Assembly: GCA_019119645.1 (NCBI GenBank)
Contig: DWWR01000045.1
Span: 1-54,197 of the forward strand
Direction of reading: 5' to 3'
From: Anaerobutyricum faecale
Lineage (GTDB): Bacteria > Bacillota > Clostridia > Lachnospirales > Lachnospiraceae
Length of the DNA stretch: 54,197 nucleotides
Positions 45,362 to 53,548 of the stretch are shown in pieces. Position 1 is the first letter of the stretch, and each line of letters starts with the position of its first letter. The notes below the pieces were generated by a model. The model saw nothing but the letters and a program-made list of their open reading frames with translations, ran no database searches and was not told where the DNA came from. Both the position numbers and the translations under genes were made by a program.

Positions 45362-45997
45362 TCATGGAATGAGCAGTCCGCCCACCAGCATAAAATACTC
45401 CGGCAGTTTTCCTTCTTCTATCCACTGCAGCTCCTGATGAAGATATTTTGTCACTGTAAGCCCCACATTGCCTCCCAGTGCCTCCACAGAATGCCGCATC
45501 TTTTCCGGGAACCGGCAGGGAAGTCCTTCTTTCCGGGCACAGTTTTCCTTGCCGCACTGCTGGCAGGAGCCGCCGCTTACAGATACACTGCCCGGATACT
45601 TCTTCTCCATGGCAAAAAGCTCCTGATTCAGTTCCTCTTTCTTTGGGTGGAGAATGGTTTCAAAAATCTCTGCCCGCTCCTCTTTCGTGTAGGTTCCCGC
45701 GAGAAGTTCTTCCGGCAGGTAAATCTTCATGCCCACAATATGGAAACTGCGGTATTTCTTCCAGTAGTCTTCGGGATCAAAATCAAAAGGCGGGCAGGAC
45801 CAGACTGTTCCATAATTTGCACATTGTTTACAGTATTCCAGAAATTCCGGAACATTGACACATTTATCCATATATTCTTTCACGGAAACTGTATTCTCAA
45901 AACGCTCTGTCCTGACAGCATCTGCTGACAAAGACAGATGCGGATTCCTTTCACACCCTGTCTGCACCGCGTCTTTTCTTATGCTGTTACCACTCAT
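45362..45997 (-). CDS. DUF2284 cysteine-rich metal-binding protein
   Basis: 211 residues. Two cysteine clusters, CKQCANYGTVWSCPPF (about 57-72) and CQQCGKENCARKEGLPC (about 145-161), match DUF2284 proteins, which probably bind an iron-sulfur cluster. Cytoplasmic; function unknown. GAGGTG stands 6 bases before this ATG; the GTG 9 bases upstream overlaps that site. It lies 121 bases after the AICAR transformylase gene, with a GCCGG/CCGGC hairpin in the gap. Confidence 0.87.
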   Translation of the reverse strand: MSGNSIRKDAVQTGCERNPHLSLSADAVRTERFENTVSVKEYMDKCVNVPEFLEYCKQCANYGTVWSCPPFDFDPEDYWKKYRSFHIVGMKIYLPEELLAGTYTKEERAEIFETILHPKKEELNQELFAMEKKYPGSVSVSGGSCQQCGKENCARKEGLPCRFPEKMRHSVEALGGNVGLTVTKYLHQELQWIEEGKLPEYFMLVGGLLIP

Positions 45998-46118
45998 ATT
46001 TGTCACCTCTATGCTGCTCTGCGCTGATATTATCCCAGACTGCCGCCGGCATCTCCGGCGTCCGCTCTGTATCTGCGGCGGACCCCTCTGCCGGTTCGTT
46101 TATATTTTACTGCTTCTT

Positions 46119-47294
46119 TTAGTGATGGAACAGGCGGATTCCTGTGAACGCCATAACCATACCGTATTTGTTACAGGTGTCAATGACATTGTCATCACGG
46201 ATGGAACCGCCCGGCTGTGCCACGTATTTGACACCGCTCTTGTGCGCTCTCTCAATATTGTCACCAAACGGGAAGAATGCGTCTGATCCTAAGGCTACGT
46301 CGGTAAGCTTATCCAGCCACTCTCTCTTGGCCTCTCTGGTGAACACTTCCGGTTTTACCTTGAAGATCTTCTCCCACTCTCCGTCAGCCAGCACATCCAT
46401 GTACTCGTCGCCCATATAGACATCAATGGCATTATCTCTGTCTGCCCGGCGGATCTCATCCTTAAACTGCAGACCCATGACCTGCGGAGACTGACGCAGC
46501 CACCAGTTATCTGCCTTCTGTCCGGCCAGACGGGTACAGTGGATTCTGGACTGCTGTCCGGCACCGATACCGATGGCCTGTCCGTCTTTGACATAGCAGA
46601 CGGAATTAGACTGGGTGTATTTTAAGGTGATCATGGAAATCGCCAGGTCGATTCTTGCCTGTTCCGGCAGATCTTTGTTCTCTGTCACGATGTTGGAGAA
46701 GAAATCCTTATCGATATTCAGCTCATTTCTTCCCTGCTCAAAGGTAATACCGAATACCTGCTTGTGCTCAATCTCCGCCGGCACATAATCCGGATCGATC
46801 TGAATGACATTGTAGTTGCCTTTCTTTTTGGACTTGAGAATCTCAAGAGCTTCCGGCTCATAGCCCGGAGCGATGATACCGTCGGATACCTCTCTCTTGA
46901 TCATGTTGGCTGTCGGCACATCACAGACATCAGACAGTGCGATGAAATCGCCGTAAGAAGACATCCGGTCAGCGCCTCTGGCTCTCGCATAGGCACAGGC
47001 CAGCGGAGAGAGTTCACCCAGATCATCCACCCAGTAAATCTTTGCCAGAGTGTCGGAAAGAGGCAGACCCACGGCTGCTCCCGCCGGGGATACATGCTTA
47101 AAGGAAGTAGCCGCCGGAAGACCTGTGGCCTTTTTTAATTCTTTTACCAGCTGCCAGCCGTTAAAGGCATCCAGAAAATTAATATATCCCGGTTTACCAT
47201 TTAACACTGTGATTGGCAGCTCTCCCTCTTCCATGTAGATGCGGGATGGCTTCTGATTCGGATTACAGCCATATTTCAGTTCCAGTTCTTTCAT
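46119..47294 (-). CDS. AICAR formyltransferase, stand-alone
   Basis: 391 residues matching only the formyltransferase part of PurH (KHVSPAGAAVG, SYGDFIALSD, QSNSVCYVKDGQAIGIGAGQ, AFFPFGDN). It converts AICAR and 10-formyl-THF to FAICAR, the penultimate step to IMP. The cyclohydrolase half of PurH is missing and is supplied by the next gene upstream. AAAGGAT precedes the ATG. Confidence 0.93.
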   Translation of the reverse strand: MKELELKYGCNPNQKPSRIYMEEGELPITVLNGKPGYINFLDAFNGWQLVKELKKATGLPAATSFKHVSPAGAAVGLPLSDTLAKIYWVDDLGELSPLACAYARARGADRMSSYGDFIALSDVCDVPTANMIKREVSDGIIAPGYEPEALEILKSKKKGNYNVIQIDPDYVPAEIEHKQVFGITFEQGRNELNIDKDFFSNIVTENKDLPEQARIDLAISMITLKYTQSNSVCYVKDGQAIGIGAGQQSRIHCTRLAGQKADNWWLRQSPQVMGLQFKDEIRRADRDNAIDVYMGDEYMDVLADGEWEKIFKVKPEVFTREAKREWLDKLTDVALGSDAFFPFGDNIERAHKSGVKYVAQPGGSIRDDNVIDTCNKYGMVMAFTGIRLFHH

Positions 47295-47383
47295 ATCTTA
47301 TCGATCCTTTCTGTTGTGAATACACATGTTATTCTGTACATTTTCTGTGGCCGCGGCACTTTGGAGCGCCGCATGCTTCCCGA

Positions 47384-48097
47384 TTATTTATTCTTATTGA
47401 TAATCTTGGATTTGTAAATCCCTGTCTCAATATCAATATAACGAACAAACAGGGAAACCTTATTCTCCTCGTTGAGGCTCTCCCAGAGCAGATCCGCGAA
47501 GGCATCCATATCATCCGGAATATCCAGAAGCTTTGGCTCACCCTCAAAGCTCGGCAGAGGATTTCCGTCATGCAGATAGGTGGAAATGAAATGTCCCTCT
47601 CCCGCCGGGCAGTTATTATAGGCAAACGTAAATCTGTTGCAGCTGTCCGGATTGCCGTTGTTGCTCTTTAAGATGGACATGGCGTAATTGTACTGTCCGT
47701 TCTCAATGTGAAGCACCGCGGAAATACGAGGGGTATAATTTGGCGCGTCCGGCTCAAACTCTCTCGTGCGCAGCGCCTGCTCAAAGGTCATCTGTTTATC
47801 CATACATTCATAAATGGTATCCGTCTGGTCGCCGTTGGTAACGATGGTCTTGTTGCCAAGAACGCGGACCGGCGCGTAAATAATCAAGCTCGGATCCTCC
47901 AGCTTGGATTCATCAAAGGCCTGGGTGCGGATTCCTTCTCCGTCCTCCACAAACACACGGTTGCGGCTGTTGGAGCTTCTCCCCATAATAAAATACGCCG
48001 TCACTGCTTTGGTTCCGTCTGCAGAGCGGCCGACAATAATTCCTCTTCCCGGATAAGAGTTCTCTTTCAGTTCTTTAGCGATTGAAATCTTTTCCAT
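47384..48097 (-). CDS. purO: IMP cyclohydrolase, PurO type
   Basis: 237 residues, starting YPGRGIIVGRSADG then AYFIMGRSSNSRNRVF, the PurO pattern, unrelated to PurH. It closes the ring of FAICAR to IMP. AGGAGG stands 6 bases before the ATG. First gene of purO - AICAR transformylase (89-base gap), with a strong promoter at 48149-48177. Confidence 0.92.
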   Translation of the reverse strand: MEKISIAKELKENSYPGRGIIVGRSADGTKAVTAYFIMGRSSNSRNRVFVEDGEGIRTQAFDESKLEDPSLIIYAPVRVLGNKTIVTNGDQTDTIYECMDKQMTFEQALRTREFEPDAPNYTPRISAVLHIENGQYNYAMSILKSNNGNPDSCNRFTFAYNNCPAGEGHFISTYLHDGNPLPSFEGEPKLLDIPDDMDAFADLLWESLNEENKVSLFVRYIDIETGIYKSKIINKNK

Positions 48098-48148
48098 TGG
48101 AATCCTCCTTTTCCTCATAAATGTAATGCAAGTTTCCTTTATCTACAA

Positions 48149-48177
48149 AGTATACAATAAGATACCCTGAAACGCAA
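48149..48177 (-). promoter_or_regulatory. Promoter for purO
   Basis: Minus strand TTGCGT, 17-base spacer, TATACT. Confidence 0.8.
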
Positions 48178-48203
48178 CCTGTTACTTTTTCTTCCGGAAC
48201 TCT

Positions 48204-48232
48204 TTCATATTTCTGAAGAATTGTGGTAAAAT
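48204..48232 (+). promoter_or_regulatory. Promoter for the 48271 lipoprotein gene
   Basis: TTCATA, 17-base spacer, TAAAAT, with TG before the -10. Divergent from the purO promoter. Confidence 0.6.
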
Positions 48233-48270
48233 ATGATAGATATATTTGAAAACAGAGAAAGGGATGTTCT

Positions 48271-49491
48271 ATGAAAAAACTACTTTATTTCATCGGCTGT
48301 ATATCCGCGGCCCTCTTCTGCCTGACCGGCTGCGGCGGCAGAAAGCCCGCCATCACTGACACCTCAGAGCTTTCCGGCACCTGGTACGGCTGCGGCAACG
48401 CTCTGGGAAAAGACAGCAGTTTCCGCGCCGACAATCTCTGCCTTTCCATTGACAGCCAGGGCGGTCTCATTTTGTCAGATATCGAGCAGAACTCCGATTT
48501 ATTCCACGGTACAATTTCCATTGATTCTGACAGCAGAATTTCCATCACGGCGGATACCGCCTTTGACAACCGGCTGCCGGAAGGCTGGGAGGATTTCAGC
48601 GGCACGAAAGATTTTGCCTACCGCGCCCCGGACACGGAACATCTGCTCTTAACCTGCGAAGATACCAGCTATTACTTTGAGAAAGAAAATGCATCCATTC
48701 AGGAACAGTCAGATACATCCATGAGTCCGCTCCTTGATATCGCGGAGACAGATATCTGGTACACCAGCCCGGACGATGTGACCAGCGATTTTGTCTATGA
48801 ACTGGCACTCTATGACAAATACGCGGAACTTTATTCCGTCAGCCCGGATGGCGATAAACCGGGAACCTTTATCACTAATTTCCTGTACTGCGGCAATAAA
48901 GGCGAAGATTTTTCTTTCTATACTTTGCGGGATGACTCCATGGAACTGCCGGACATTTTCACGGACTTACCGGAAGGCATTTCCGAGATCGACCTCCGTC
49001 TTTCCGTATCCAATGAGTCCCTGACCATGGACTATGAAGGAAACACTCTTTCTTTTTATAATAACGTTATTTACGGTCTGAACACTTCCAGTACCGCCTA
49101 CTATCTGAACAACACTTGTTTCCACTGGAGATTCGACCAGACAGACCATTTCTGCTATTTTGCCACGGACGAAGGCAGCGGTTCTCTCTATCTTTATATT
49201 TCCGATGGAAAAGAGGGAGCCACCGACGCCAATACCATCTGCGGCAGGATTACCGTCGACGAGGCCGGCCAAAACATTATCTTTACCTTTGACCGGAAGA
49301 AGAGCAGGGTGACTGCGGACAAGAATTCCCGGCTCTTCCAGTCCTTCCGGACTCTGGACGGCGAGAACGGAAACGCTCTGCAGATTCCGTATACCTTAAA
49401 TGACTCTGAACTGAAATTAAAAACCAAAAAATATTTTGGAAAAAATTATACCTTTGATCTGGAGGATTATACCAATGTCAAAACGGAGTGA
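48271..49491 (+). CDS. Lipoprotein of unknown function
   Basis: 406 residues with a lipoprotein signal peptide (lipobox LTGC at about 18-21), then a Ser/Asp-rich, beta-like mature part with no family I recognise. The repeated pattern of a W/Y-G motif, then aromatic and acidic blocks (about 35-125 and 160-265), could be two related domains. AAAGGGAT precedes the ATG. Its last codons overlap the next gene by 17 bases, so the two are translated together. Confidence 0.8.
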   Translation: MKKLLYFIGCISAALFCLTGCGGRKPAITDTSELSGTWYGCGNALGKDSSFRADNLCLSIDSQGGLILSDIEQNSDLFHGTISIDSDSRISITADTAFDNRLPEGWEDFSGTKDFAYRAPDTEHLLLTCEDTSYYFEKENASIQEQSDTSMSPLLDIAETDIWYTSPDDVTSDFVYELALYDKYAELYSVSPDGDKPGTFITNFLYCGNKGEDFSFYTLRDDSMELPDIFTDLPEGISEIDLRLSVSNESLTMDYEGNTLSFYNNVIYGLNTSSTAYYLNNTCFHWRFDQTDHFCYFATDEGSGSLYLYISDGKEGATDANTICGRITVDEAGQNIIFTFDRKKSRVTADKNSRLFQSFRTLDGENGNALQIPYTLNDSELKLKTKKYFGKNYTFDLEDYTNVKTE

Positions 49492-49930
49492 AACAGCCAA
49501 AAATCTTTTTCTGGAGGGCTACAACTGTTCTCAGTCTGTGGCAGCCGCCTACGCTGATGCTTTCGGCATCGACCGGGAAACCATGCTCCGCATCTCTGCT
49601 TCCTTTGGAGCGGGCATCGGGCGGATGCGCAAAACCTGCGGCGCTGTCTGCGGCATGTTCATCATCGCCGGTCTGAAAACCGGCGCCACCGTCGGTGCGG
49701 ACCAGGAAGGAAAAAGAAAAAATTATGAGATCGTCCGCGCCATGGCGGACGCTTTCCGGGAGAAAAACAAATCCATCACCTGTATGACCCTTCTGGGTCT
49801 TCGCAAAGCGGAAAAGTCCGCCCAGCCGTCGGAACGGACGCCGGAATATTATAAATCCCGTCCCTGCCTGAAAATGATCCTGGATGCCTGCGAGATCGTG
49901 GAAGAGTTCTTTCCTGACCTGGCACAATAA
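49475..49930 (+). CDS. C_GCAxxG_C_C family protein
   Basis: 151 residues with the family's ordered motifs: GYNCSQSV, ASFGAGIGRMRKTCGAVCGM, a later CM, and CLKMILDACEIVEE. The conserved cysteines suggest a redox or metal site; the role is unknown. GGAGG, inside the lipoprotein gene, is 9 bases before the ATG. It overlaps that gene by 17 bases in another frame. Confidence 0.9.
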   Translation: MSKRSETAKNLFLEGYNCSQSVAAAYADAFGIDRETMLRISASFGAGIGRMRKTCGAVCGMFIIAGLKTGATVGADQEGKRKNYEIVRAMADAFREKNKSITCMTLLGLRKAEKSAQPSERTPEYYKSRPCLKMILDACEIVEEFFPDLAQ

Positions 49931-49935
49931 TATTT

Positions 49936-50110
49936 TGTAACTATTCAGCCATGCGCTATTCAAGGCAAAAACAACGTTGAAAGTTTACTTTCATAAGTGT
50001 TTTGCATGGAATAGCATATGGCGTTTCGCCTAAACTGAGGATTTAGCTGAGTTAGCAGCGGACAAGCAACGTCAGTTGCGGAATCCGAAGTGTATGGCTG
50101 AATAGTTACA
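49936..50110 (+). repeat. Structured repeat F3, copy 2
   Basis: 175 bases closed by a perfect 17-bp terminal stem, TGTAACTATTCAGCCAT and its complement. Inside: GCTATTC/GAATAGC (49955-49961/50009-50015), GCAAAA/TTTTGC, GAAAG-TTTA-CTTTC (49979-49992), GGCG/CGCC, GGATT/AATCC (50039-50043/50082-50086), and GCAAC/GTTGC. It lies 5 bases after the C_GCAxxG gene and 31 bases before the CYTH gene, so it is probably part of their transcript. Confidence 0.87.
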
Positions 50111-50141
50111 CTATTTTTAATGATTGGAGACACATTTTGTT

Positions 50142-50696
50142 ATGATTGAAGTAGAGATCAAGCTGCCCATCTTCCGCCGGCCGCCCATCGAACAGGGTCT
50201 GCGCCGCCTGGGATTTGAGCCGGGAAATCTGATCCGGGAATCAGATACATATTTCACCAGCAATTTTCATGATTTCATGAGAAACGACGAGGCGCTGAGG
50301 ATCCGGGAAAGCGAGAATCTTTCCAACACATCCGCCGCCGCTTTCCTCACCTACAAGGGGCCGAAGCTTGATTCTGTGTCCAGTGCCCGAAAAGAGCTGG
50401 AGACGGAAGTGGCGGACGGCGAAACCTGCCGGAACATCCTTCTGTCCCTGGGCTACCGGGAACTTTCTCCGGTGCGCAAGCTCCGTCAGTATTATCACCG
50501 GGACGACCTCACCGCCTGCGTGGATCAGGTGGAAGGCCTCGGTTCCTTTCTGGAGCTGGAAATCATCGTGGAAAATGAAGCCGGGCGTGAAAACGCACTA
50601 AAAAAAATCGAGACCATTCTCCATGACCTCGACTGCCGGATGGAAGATACCACCCGTTATTCCTATCTTTATATGCTGCAAAAACGGCAGCAGTAA
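50142..50696 (+). CDS. CYTH-domain protein (CyaB / thiamine triphosphatase-like)
   Basis: 184 residues starting with the CYTH signature EVEIK (ExExK), then RIRE, TYKGPK, RKELET, RQYYHRDD and FLELEII: charged residues lining the triphosphate tunnel. Substrates in the family are inorganic triphosphate, thiamine triphosphate or ATP (class IV cyclase); which applies here is not clear. The ATG has a GGAG at 12 bases, a little far. F3 copy 2 is just upstream. Confidence 0.9.
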   Translation: MIEVEIKLPIFRRPPIEQGLRRLGFEPGNLIRESDTYFTSNFHDFMRNDEALRIRESENLSNTSAAAFLTYKGPKLDSVSSARKELETEVADGETCRNILLSLGYRELSPVRKLRQYYHRDDLTACVDQVEGLGSFLELEIIVENEAGRENALKKIETILHDLDCRMEDTTRYSYLYMLQKRQQ

Positions 50697-50712
50697 GTCT
50701 GCTCCGTTTCCC

Positions 50713-50752
50713 GGCAGCCGTTTCCCTGAAGGGCCGGCTGCCTTTCTTTTTT
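50713..50752 (+). terminator. Terminator of the CYTH gene
   Basis: GGCAGCCG pairs with CGGCTGCC (50713-50720/50735-50742), then TTTCTTTTTT. Confidence 0.88.
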
Positions 50753-50795
50753 GCGGCAGAAGAGAATCCTTCCTCTTCCCCGTAGGAAGGGAACA

Positions 50796-51731
50796 TCACT
50801 TCTCCATTTGCTCTCCGGAACGGTTGACAATATAGATCCCCACACATACCAGAATCAGTGAGGTCAGGCCCCGCAGAGAAAACGCCTGGCCGTTTTCATT
50901 CAGAAGCAGGGCAGATAAAATCACGCCAAACACCGGATTCATGAATCCGAACACAGTTACCCGGGATACCGGGTTATATTTTAGGAGCACCGCCCATAAC
51001 GAATAGGCCACAGCGGAAATGAACGCCATATATAACAAAAGAGGCACACAGGCGGTCTCATAAAACGTAAGACTTCCTCCCATGATCTTTCCCGCCAGAA
51101 CCATCACCAGTCCGCCGAAACAGAACTGCCAGCCGCTCAGCAGCACCGGATCTGACTCTGCCGAATATTTTTTGATGAACACAGAGGACATGGCGTAGGC
51201 GATGGTGGAAAACAAAATAAACAGCTCGCCGTTCCACTGGAAACTCATATCCATTCCGCCGCCGCTCAGATTAATGAGCACCACACCGGCAAATCCAATG
51301 ACACAGCCGATCATTTTCCGCCGGGTCAGTTTCTCCTGATGAAAAATCAGGCTGGCAATGAGAATAGCAATAAAGACATTGGCCGCCTCAATGATGGAAG
51401 ATTTCACTCCCGTCGTGTGGGCCAGTCCGATGTAAAAAAACAGATACTGCAGAATGGTCTGGAACATTGCCAGCACACCGATCTTCGGCAGATCTTTTTT
51501 CCGGGGGATCAACACTCTCTTTTGTGAAAGGCTTCCAAGTATCAGCGCCAGCACGCCGGCCAGAAAGAATCTCGTGCCGGCAAATACGATCTGAGAGGCC
51601 GTATCCGAAGCCCCGATCCGAAAAAGATCATATCCGATCTTCACACAGGGAAAGGCGCTTCCCCAGAGCAGACAGCATACCATGGCCAGCAGCCATACTA
51701 CCGCTGTTTTCTGCATGATTTCTTTTTTCAT
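50796..51731 (-). CDS. EamA/DMT-family membrane transporter
   Basis: 311 residues with about ten hydrophobic helices in two related halves (EamA repeats; LLWGSAFPCVKIG in the first, AYAMSSVFIKKYS in the second). Drug/metabolite transporters of this type usually export amino acids or other small metabolites; the substrate is unknown. The ribosome site before the ATG (AAGTGAG) is weak. Confidence 0.88.
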   Translation of the reverse strand: MKKEIMQKTAVVWLLAMVCCLLWGSAFPCVKIGYDLFRIGASDTASQIVFAGTRFFLAGVLALILGSLSQKRVLIPRKKDLPKIGVLAMFQTILQYLFFYIGLAHTTGVKSSIIEAANVFIAILIASLIFHQEKLTRRKMIGCVIGFAGVVLINLSGGGMDMSFQWNGELFILFSTIAYAMSSVFIKKYSAESDPVLLSGWQFCFGGLVMVLAGKIMGGSLTFYETACVPLLLYMAFISAVAYSLWAVLLKYNPVSRVTVFGFMNPVFGVILSALLLNENGQAFSLRGLTSLILVCVGIYIVNRSGEQMEK

Positions 51732-51833
51732 AATTTTCTCACTTCTTTCTATATATTGATGCGCTGCTTCTCACACCCACGGGCCATTGCTTTTCTCCCG
51801 TCGGGCGTTCTTTGCCGGGCGTTCCCCGCCAAT

Positions 51834-52178
51834 TTACAGCAGCCCCTGCATCCACTCTTCTTCCTGCCGCAGCAGTTCGTCAAGCTCTGTCTCCAGACGG
51901 CACATCCATTCCAGCAGAGAAAATGAGACGGTCACTTCCTGCCCTGTTTCCCCGCTCTTCTCTTCTTCTTTTCCGTCTTCCTCCGTTGTTCCGCTCTCCT
52001 CCACGCCGGACACCTCCACCCGCAGAGCCTCTGTCCCGTCGCCTGGATGATACAGTTTCAACGTGTCTCCGGTCCGCACTTCCCGGCCGTTTATCTCCCG
52101 GGGGATCTGTATCCTTGTGGTCTCATGTTCTCTGATCTTTTCAAAAAGTTCCGTCTCTATATCAAGATAATGTTCCAT
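51834..52178 (-). CDS. Small acidic protein, unknown
   Basis: 114 residues. The first half (FEKIREHETTRIQIPREI, VRTGDTLKLY) resembles ASCH/DUF3850-like beta-barrel domains, but weakly. An acidic Glu/Gly-rich stretch (about 60-80) and a C-terminal helix rich in Glu/Leu follow. GGGGAG precedes the ATG and a promoter lies at 52229-52257, so the gene is likely real. Divergent from sbcD. Confidence 0.6.
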   Translation of the reverse strand: MEHYLDIETELFEKIREHETTRIQIPREINGREVRTGDTLKLYHPGDGTEALRVEVSGVEESGTTEEDGKEEEKSGETGQEVTVSFSLLEWMCRLETELDELLRQEEEWMQGLL

Positions 52179-52228
52179 CTTTCTCCCCTTTCCGGTCTGA
52201 TGCCTTCATGGTTTATGACAGCAGTGCA

Positions 52229-52257
52229 ATCATACCACAAAAAAATGTATTTTACAA
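52229..52257 (-). promoter_or_regulatory. Promoter for the 51834-52178 gene
   Basis: Minus strand TTGTAA, 17-base spacer, TATGAT, with TG before the -10. Confidence 0.6.
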
Positions 52258-52292
52258 AAAGTTTTCTTCTATTGCAAACTCTTCTGCGCTGG

Positions 52293-52298
52293 TATAAG
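52293..52298 (+). promoter_or_regulatory. Extended -10 element for sbcDC
   Basis: TATAAG preceded by TG (TGGTATAAG), with TTGCAA only 15 bases upstream. About 36 bases before the sbcD start. Confidence 0.45.
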
Positions 52299-52333
52299 AT
52301 GAGAATACAGGAATTACAGAAAGAAGGACATTC

Positions 52334-53548
52334 ATGAAAATCATACACACCGCCGACTGGCATTTGGGAAAGAATCTGGAAGGCCACAGCCGTCTCCCGG
52401 AACAGGAGAAGTTCCTGTCCGATTTCGTGCGCATCTGCCGGGACGAAGAAGCCGACCTGATCCTCATTGCCGGTGATATTTATGATAATTATAATCCGCC
52501 CGCCATGGCGGAACAGCTTTTTTATGACACTTTAAAACAGCTTTCCCGGGACGGCCGCTGTATGACAGTGATCATCTCCGGAAATCACGACAATCCCGAG
52601 CGCCTGACCGCTTCCGGCCCCCTGGCCAAAGAACACGGTATCGTCATGGCCGGGACGCCCAATACAGTAGTTTTGCCGGGACAGTACGGAAAAAATCAGA
52701 TCACAGACAGCGGTCCCGGCTATATTCACGCCGAGATTCACGGTGAAAAGGCCGATCTGCTTCTGGTCCCTTTCCCCAGCGAGAAACGTCTGGGAGAGCT
52801 TTATCTGAACGCTTCTGATGACGAGTCCAGACAGGCGGAAAGCTATGAAAACCGGATGCGCCGGCTTTTCTCGGATCTTGCCAAAAAATTCCGTCCGGAC
52901 GCCGTCCACCTGGTGATGAGTCATCTCTTCGTCATGAACAGCACCGGAGACGGTTCAGAACGGAGTGTCCAGCTGGGCGGCAGTTATCTTCTTCCCGGGG
53001 ATATTTTTCCGGAAGCAGCCGATTACATTGCTCTCGGCCATGTCCACAAACCTCAGCAGGTTCCCGGACGACGAAACGCTCTCTACAGCGGTTCTCCTCT
53101 CCATTATAACCAGCGGGAAATCTCCTTTGGCAATCAGGTGGTGGCCGTAACCCTTCATCCCGGCACTCCCTGCGAAATCAAAAAAATCCCTCTTCCTGTT
53201 TACAAACCCATTGAAATCTGGCACTGCAAAAGTCCCGCAGAAGCCATTGCCCTCTGTGAAGAGCATGCCGGAGAGGATTCCTGGGTGTATCTGGAAATTG
53301 AGACCGATCATTATATTCACGAGGAGGAGATTCGCGCCATGAAACGGTTGAAGGCAGACATTTTGTCTATCCGCCCGATTTTCCCGGAAGGAAGCGGAAC
53401 TTCCCCATCTTCTGAAAAAATAGAAGAACTTCCTTTTGAGGTTCTTGTGAAAAACTATTATAAAAAGAAGTTCCAGACGGAAATGGACGAAGAAACCCTG
53501 GAACTTCTGCTGGACATCATGGCAGACGGAGAGGAGGATTTGCAATGA
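52334..53548 (+). CDS. sbcD: Nuclease SbcCD subunit D
   Basis: Mre11-type phosphoesterase of the SbcCD complex, which opens hairpin and protein-blocked DNA ends. 404 residues with metal motifs HTADWHLGK, AGDIYDN, SGNHDN, SHLFV and GHVHKP, and a C-terminal capping domain. AAGGA is near the ATG. It overlaps sbcC by 4 bases (ATGA). Confidence 0.96.
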   Translation: MKIIHTADWHLGKNLEGHSRLPEQEKFLSDFVRICRDEEADLILIAGDIYDNYNPPAMAEQLFYDTLKQLSRDGRCMTVIISGNHDNPERLTASGPLAKEHGIVMAGTPNTVVLPGQYGKNQITDSGPGYIHAEIHGEKADLLLVPFPSEKRLGELYLNASDDESRQAESYENRMRRLFSDLAKKFRPDAVHLVMSHLFVMNSTGDGSERSVQLGGSYLLPGDIFPEAADYIALGHVHKPQQVPGRRNALYSGSPLHYNQREISFGNQVVAVTLHPGTPCEIKKIPLPVYKPIEIWHCKSPAEAIALCEEHAGEDSWVYLEIETDHYIHEEEIRAMKRLKADILSIRPIFPEGSGTSPSSEKIEELPFEVLVKNYYKKKFQTEMDEETLELLLDIMADGEEDLQ

